NCBI GenBank assembly: GCA_000934455.1
Contig: KN889905.1
Coordinates: 763-45,852 of the forward strand
DNA length: 45,090 nt
Reading direction: 5' to 3'
From: Apostichopus parvimensis
Lineage: Eukaryota; Echinodermata; Holothuroidea; Aspidochirotida; Stichopodidae
Positions 36,201-42,200 of the stretch are shown here, piece after piece; position 1 is the stretch's first letter; the number at the start of each line of letters is the position of its first letter. The notes below the pieces were generated by a model. That model was not told where the DNA came from. It made no database searches and was given only the letters and a program-made list of their open reading frames with translations. A program made the position numbers and the translations under genes.

Positions 36201-39200
36201 TGGATGTACTAAGGCCTAGCCTACATTGTAGAAGCAATGCTAAGCAGCAGTTTTGCTGTTATATGAATTGGCTAATTACTCATCTTTTTCAGCATTTTGT
36301 TGCTTGGAAGAAATGACTTCATAATACATTTGCACATTACAGGGGGTAACTAGGGTGAAAATTGTAGTTTGTGTGAGTGACATTTACAGTAAGCATTTGG
36401 CAAACCATACATGATTGTACCACATTCATGGTACTATAAGGCCATTTACATTGCAAAGTAGTCATTGTTTTTCTGTGTATTGAACCTTGCAGACCTACAG
36501 TATAAGACAAACACTGTAGCTACTACTATGCCAACAGCAAAACAACCACACTTGACACCAAGAAATGGAAATGAGCTTCAGATTTATATAAACTCTTTCA
36601 TATTTTGGTCTCGCAGGCGAATCCTGATGTCACGACAGAAGGCCAGAGTACCTCCTGCTCAGGAGCTGGTCATGGTGGCCTAGGAGGGACCTGTGGTAGC
36701 AACAATGCAGGAGTTTTCTACGGAAGCCTTAGATATCCTCGTCATTTTGGAAGCAGTGCAAGTGGCGGACAAGCCAGGGGAGGCGGGAGATTGGAATTGG
36801 CCGTTCATGATTCCTTAGTCGTTAATGGTAAGAGGTTGTGTCATCTGCAGGGTTAAACTTGCACTTAGGCATCGTGTCAAAAGTAGGATACTTTAGGAGG
36901 GGGTTGCAGCTTCCTGCAGCCAGGCTGTGTGGGATGCATTCTTTTGTGCCATGCAGTTTCCAAACAATGGGCATGCATAGTTCCACACAATAGGCACTGT
37001 TGGTCTTGTCCAAGTAATCTCTTTTGTTTGATATTGTTTGATTCAGCCTGCTTCAGGGTATCTTGCAGCTGCTGCATCTTCCCTCTTTGATGGGGTGTCA
37101 AATATTTCACACAAAAGGCACTGCTGGTCTGTCCAAGTAATCTCTTTTGTTTGATATTGCTGCAGGGTATCTTGCAGCTGCTGCATCTTCCCTCTTTGAT
37201 GGGGTGTCAAATATAGTTTCACACAAAAGGCACTGCTGGTCTTGTCCAAGTAATCCATTTTGTGTGATATATATTGATTGAGCCTTGCTGGAGGGTATTT
37301 CTGCTACATCTTTTTCTTGTTAACACTGTGCCTTAGAGGAAGACTCAAATGCACAACATTCATTTTTGATATGTTGTGGACACTAGAAACTACTGATGGC
37401 TGCCCAGGTTGTATTTTTATGCCTAATTTAATTTTTTTGAAATGACCCTATCAGCATCATAGTCTCATCAATCAAAATGGCTGGACTTCTAAGTCTAGCA
37501 ATGTAATCAGAATCAATGTTAGCAACACAGAATATAAATATCATAAGCCCTATTATGGCCTCAAAGTACATTTTAATTTACAATGCAGTGCAACCTTTGT
37601 TAAGAACAAGCAGTGTTGGTGTCATTTATCCTTAGGTGTTCTGCCGTTTGTGTTTTAACTTCAAATAATTTTGTCAGTTGAGTATTATTAGTCTAGTTTA
37701 ACATATAAAGATAAACTGACATAAATGTTTTGATGTCCTGGACCGAGAAGCTGAGCTGGAGTCATCAATATTGCCATAATGGAGCAGATTTTAAAAATGA
37801 CCCCCCTCACCGCCCCCTTTTCTTTTGTTGTGCACTGTGACTTGTCAGTGCCTAAAAATCTGGACCGGTTACTCAACACCTAGCTTGACTGCAGTCAGAA
37901 GTTGTTTCAACATAGAATGTTACATTCTTCATGGCCAATTCACTCAATCTGAATTAAAATTTACTTGACCAACCATTTATGATCTTACCTACATCTCTAG
38001 ATCTGTTAACATCTCTTTATTCTGTCCTTTGTGTTCTGTGAATGGAGGAAGTTTGAGGACCTAGTAGATCGACTATTGTGTATTTTGGTGAGAAGGATCC
38101 AGTTACATAGCAAAATGCTCGAACAGATATCTGCAATCTTAAATGAGAGTTTCTGTTTGTATATTTCATATCTAATTAATGATGTATGGTCATATACATT
38201 CGTCGCAAAGCTGATTTGTCCAATTTGTTGTTAAAATGTCCATAAAGCGTTTGTTTGCACGGCAGTACAATGAAACAGCAATACTTTATTTACTTGATTT
38301 ACAATAGGCAAAATTTTGTGTGACGGTGACCATGGTTACAATAACAATGGAGGAGCGAGCGGTGGCAGCATTCTCATTAATACGACCAGCTTCGCAGGAT
38401 TGGGTTGTATACAAGCAAATGGTGGTCAAGGTGAGTAGTTAAGATCTTACCAAATTTCACTTTCAGAGAATCTGATGAAAAGTAATATATGCATAGTCAC
38501 TGAATGCTGTTTTACAATGAAATCTTTTGTACTATTTCCATGTATGCTGTCAAAGTTCTGATATTTTGAAATGATTTCACATATTCTTGTTTCCAAGGTG
38601 TGGGCAGCAATGGAGGTGGTGGTAGTGGCGGCCGGATTGCGGTATTCTACCAGGAAGATGCATTCACTGGTACGTTAGTTACCTTCGGAGGAGAGGGCGC
38701 CAGTCAAAACCCTGGTGCGGCAGGGACTGTGTACTTGGAGTCAAAGGTCATTTCACCTCAACACAGAGAGCTAATAGTAGACAATAATGGTCAGGAGATA
38801 GATGATGTAAGTAATTCATCTTTTATCTGTCATCACCATGGTTACTATGTTAAACATGGTGTAGCTGTTAGAGTGTTCGGTTTCAAAAATCCACAAGAAC
38901 CATATTCTCTTTACATATTAAAATTGCTGCTCATTGCAAAATTCTCCCTTTAATACCACTGCCATAACAGTTTACCTGCCTCAGGCATTTCAATAGGCTC
39001 ACGCAGTAGATCGGAGGAAATTTAAGCTGAGGAAGCAACTTTCCCATGCTCGTTCCCTTTGCTAGGCTTGGCGAATTGATTACGTAACACACAGGCTAAT
39101 GTTCCAGACTACTAACCTTGAAAGGTGCAGAAGTGGCCAGTGGCACTTTACATGGCGGATATTCGAATGTGTGTAGTAATGTTCAGCAATCGTCCATGGA

Positions 39201-42200
39201 ATTGGTATTTCTATTATGTGAATTGGAAGATTGGTTACATTTCTGCTTTGCAATGGTTTTGAAACAACATTGTACACCTTGACTGCAGTGACGATGGGTG
39301 GGTTGCCTTCATCCGCATCAGTTTCTGGGAATTGTTGTTAGAACTGTAAATTAATCAACAACAGAAAACTGGTTGGGAATTTAAAACAGTGACCTGAGTA
39401 TGTACACTATACTCTCACCATCCTGAGGTCCTTGGATGAAATTCCATTCAAATCAAACATTTCTTTGTTTATATTGAATTTTTTATATAATTTCCCTAGC
39501 TGCCCTGCAGTTACAGGTTGCTGATTAATTTTAATATCAACAGTAAATTATTTTAGGCCTCAAGTAGACATGGTAGCCCTAGGAAAGTGAAAAGGTGATA
39601 AAATTAAGCTTTTGTGTTTTAACTTAGTCTTGGAATTAGTTGTTAAATGTACTTTAAAACCAAACCTCCAAAATGTCCAAATTAAGGACAATATTTTATC
39701 GAATGGTATCTTCTTTCTTTGTTTTTATCTAAGTTTTGATTTAATTTACACCTACTTTCAGGTTTCAATTTCAAGTTTCACGGATCCAACTGATGGTGAA
39801 GCCCGAACCTGGATTCCGTACGAGGAAGGATTCGAGTTTGAAGTTGTCCACCTTCAAGGAAACGCTCATCTGGCCTTCCAAACGGCAGAGAGATCTGATA
39901 TAACACAGTCAATCATTATTCAACACTTGTCTGGTCCGATACCAGAGAAAGGCGCCCTCTACGGTCGAATGCATGTCGGTCCCGGGCAATACGTTGACAT
40001 AAGAAACTCCCATTACTTCTTCCCCGCTCACATCCAGACCTACCCATCTTCGGTCCTCATTCTCCCAAAACGTTTGCAGTTCCATGAATTGCAAACTTCC
40101 TTCAACGGTGCAGTCGGTGGTCTGAGGGAACTGATCTTGTCGGGTGGGACGCTGAATCTCCAACAAGGTGCGACATCTCTGTCGATGACCGGGGGAAGCC
40201 TGTTTTACGTGGACTCGCTGAAGGTGAAGAGTGATTCTCTCATCTTGGCAGGAGATGGTTCCGATTGGTTCTCACTAAAGACGAACGATTTGGAGGTTAC
40301 CTCTGGGTCGGTCATACAAGGCAGTAGACTCTTAGTGGAAACGGATATTCTCCACATAGAGGCCACCGCAGAACTGAGCGTTAGTGGTGGTGGATTTAGT
40401 GACAATGGCAGAGGTAAATACAACCGACTTAATCGTATAAACTTCATCAGCTGACATAAATAGTAAAATAATTGTTAACTAGGGTCATTTCAAGCTCTGT
40501 AGGGTTGTGGCTATCCCAGACCTGTCTACGACATAATAAAATAGTAAAATAATTGTAAACTAGGGTCATTCAGGGTCATTTTAAGCTCTGTAGGGTTGTG
40601 GCTATCCCAGACCTGTCTACGGCTGTAAAGACAGGTGTATATGATGCCTGGGAATTTCCAGAAAAGAAAATAAGCTTGTATGCTCATAACCTGTACATTT
40701 TGTGAAACATGTTATTTTGGAATAAAAGTGATTGATTTTAAGATACTTGAAGGTAAGACTATTTTAGTTTGATTAATCGGTATCATTTTTTGTTTTACAC
40801 GGTAGATTTGGAGAACCCAATGGTGAGAGAGCTCATAGAAACTATGCATCTCGTTGTTTTAAAACTGTGAGAGTTTGCAGTACAATACTCTATTCTTCCT
40901 TTTTCCATCTACTTCCTCAACTCAAGCTTTAAGAGTTTGCATTGTCTTATGCCAAGTTTTGAGATATTTGCATAGTTATTCTTCTGTAGAACTAACATTG
41001 CCTGCCAACAGTACCCTAGCAACGGTTCCTGTGTGTTTTGTGTTGTGTCACCCGGGACAACTTAACAAACTTATAGAAAACTTAATTGACAACACTAACG
41101 CAATAGGTCCGTCTAAACGGTTAACTTAATGTATTGTGATTTATAATCAAGAAAGTGTTCTCCAAGAAACCTTGGTAGATGTTACATAACACATACCATA
41201 CCATTCAAATTAAGGTATGCATAAATTAACATATAGCTAACTACTGTATATTGTAAACAGATTATTTGGTGGCGCTAAGTAACTATCCAACATTTTGCAC
41301 ATTCTCAGTTTGATTGAGAACATGAAGCTATGCTTTAATTTACATGATATGTCTTTTCTTGTCTTGTCTTCTTACAGGCAAGACAGTGTACTCATCAGGT
41401 GGACACCATGTCGGTCAGGGTGGTTTAGGACAACATGTCTCAGCTCAGCTGTTACAAGAGACATACGGCGACATTGTCTCACCTGTGACGTTTGGAGAAG
41501 CAGGAGGGTGCAGACGACTGAACGATCAAACCACAGCGACGGTTTGTCCATATGGAGATGCACCTGCTGGAGGTGGTTCTCTACAAATCATCACTCGTAC
41601 CCTGGAGAACAGTGGAGTGATCAGTGCAAGGTATGAAAATGAAATTCGGCAGGACACAAACATCTATCAAATTATATGTAATGATAGCTTTCAGTGTCCA
41701 AACTAATTTTAAGCTCTCTAAGGGTTGCGTTGAGACTGCTGTTGTGTAGGCTAGGTGTCCATTAAGCCAAGCTTTATTTGCCTTTAAAAACATTGGGCAT
41801 CTTGTCAACACGTCTTGGAGAAAATAACAAGCTAATGCCACCTCTTTTGGATTAGAAGAGAATGCTATGTACTAGAAAGTTGAGTTCAATTTTTGAGAAT
41901 TTTTTTTTGGGGGAGGGGGGGAAATGGGTATGATGTGCAAGCAGCTTCTCAAAGTTTTTGATAGATTTTGGCAACTATAGAGGAAACGAAAAAATGGAGA
42001 TGGGAGGGACGATTATTGCAGGTAAGGATATGAAGGTTCAGAACGCTGTGACAGCAGACTGACTAAATCTATACCATATGATGAGGTTATTCGTTTATAA
42101 ATTTCATTGATCCACGTAGTGTCGGCGCCGGTCACATTAATAACCCAAAAGCAAGAAAGGTTGTTCTTGATTTAATGCAAGTGTTGAATGTTGTTGATGT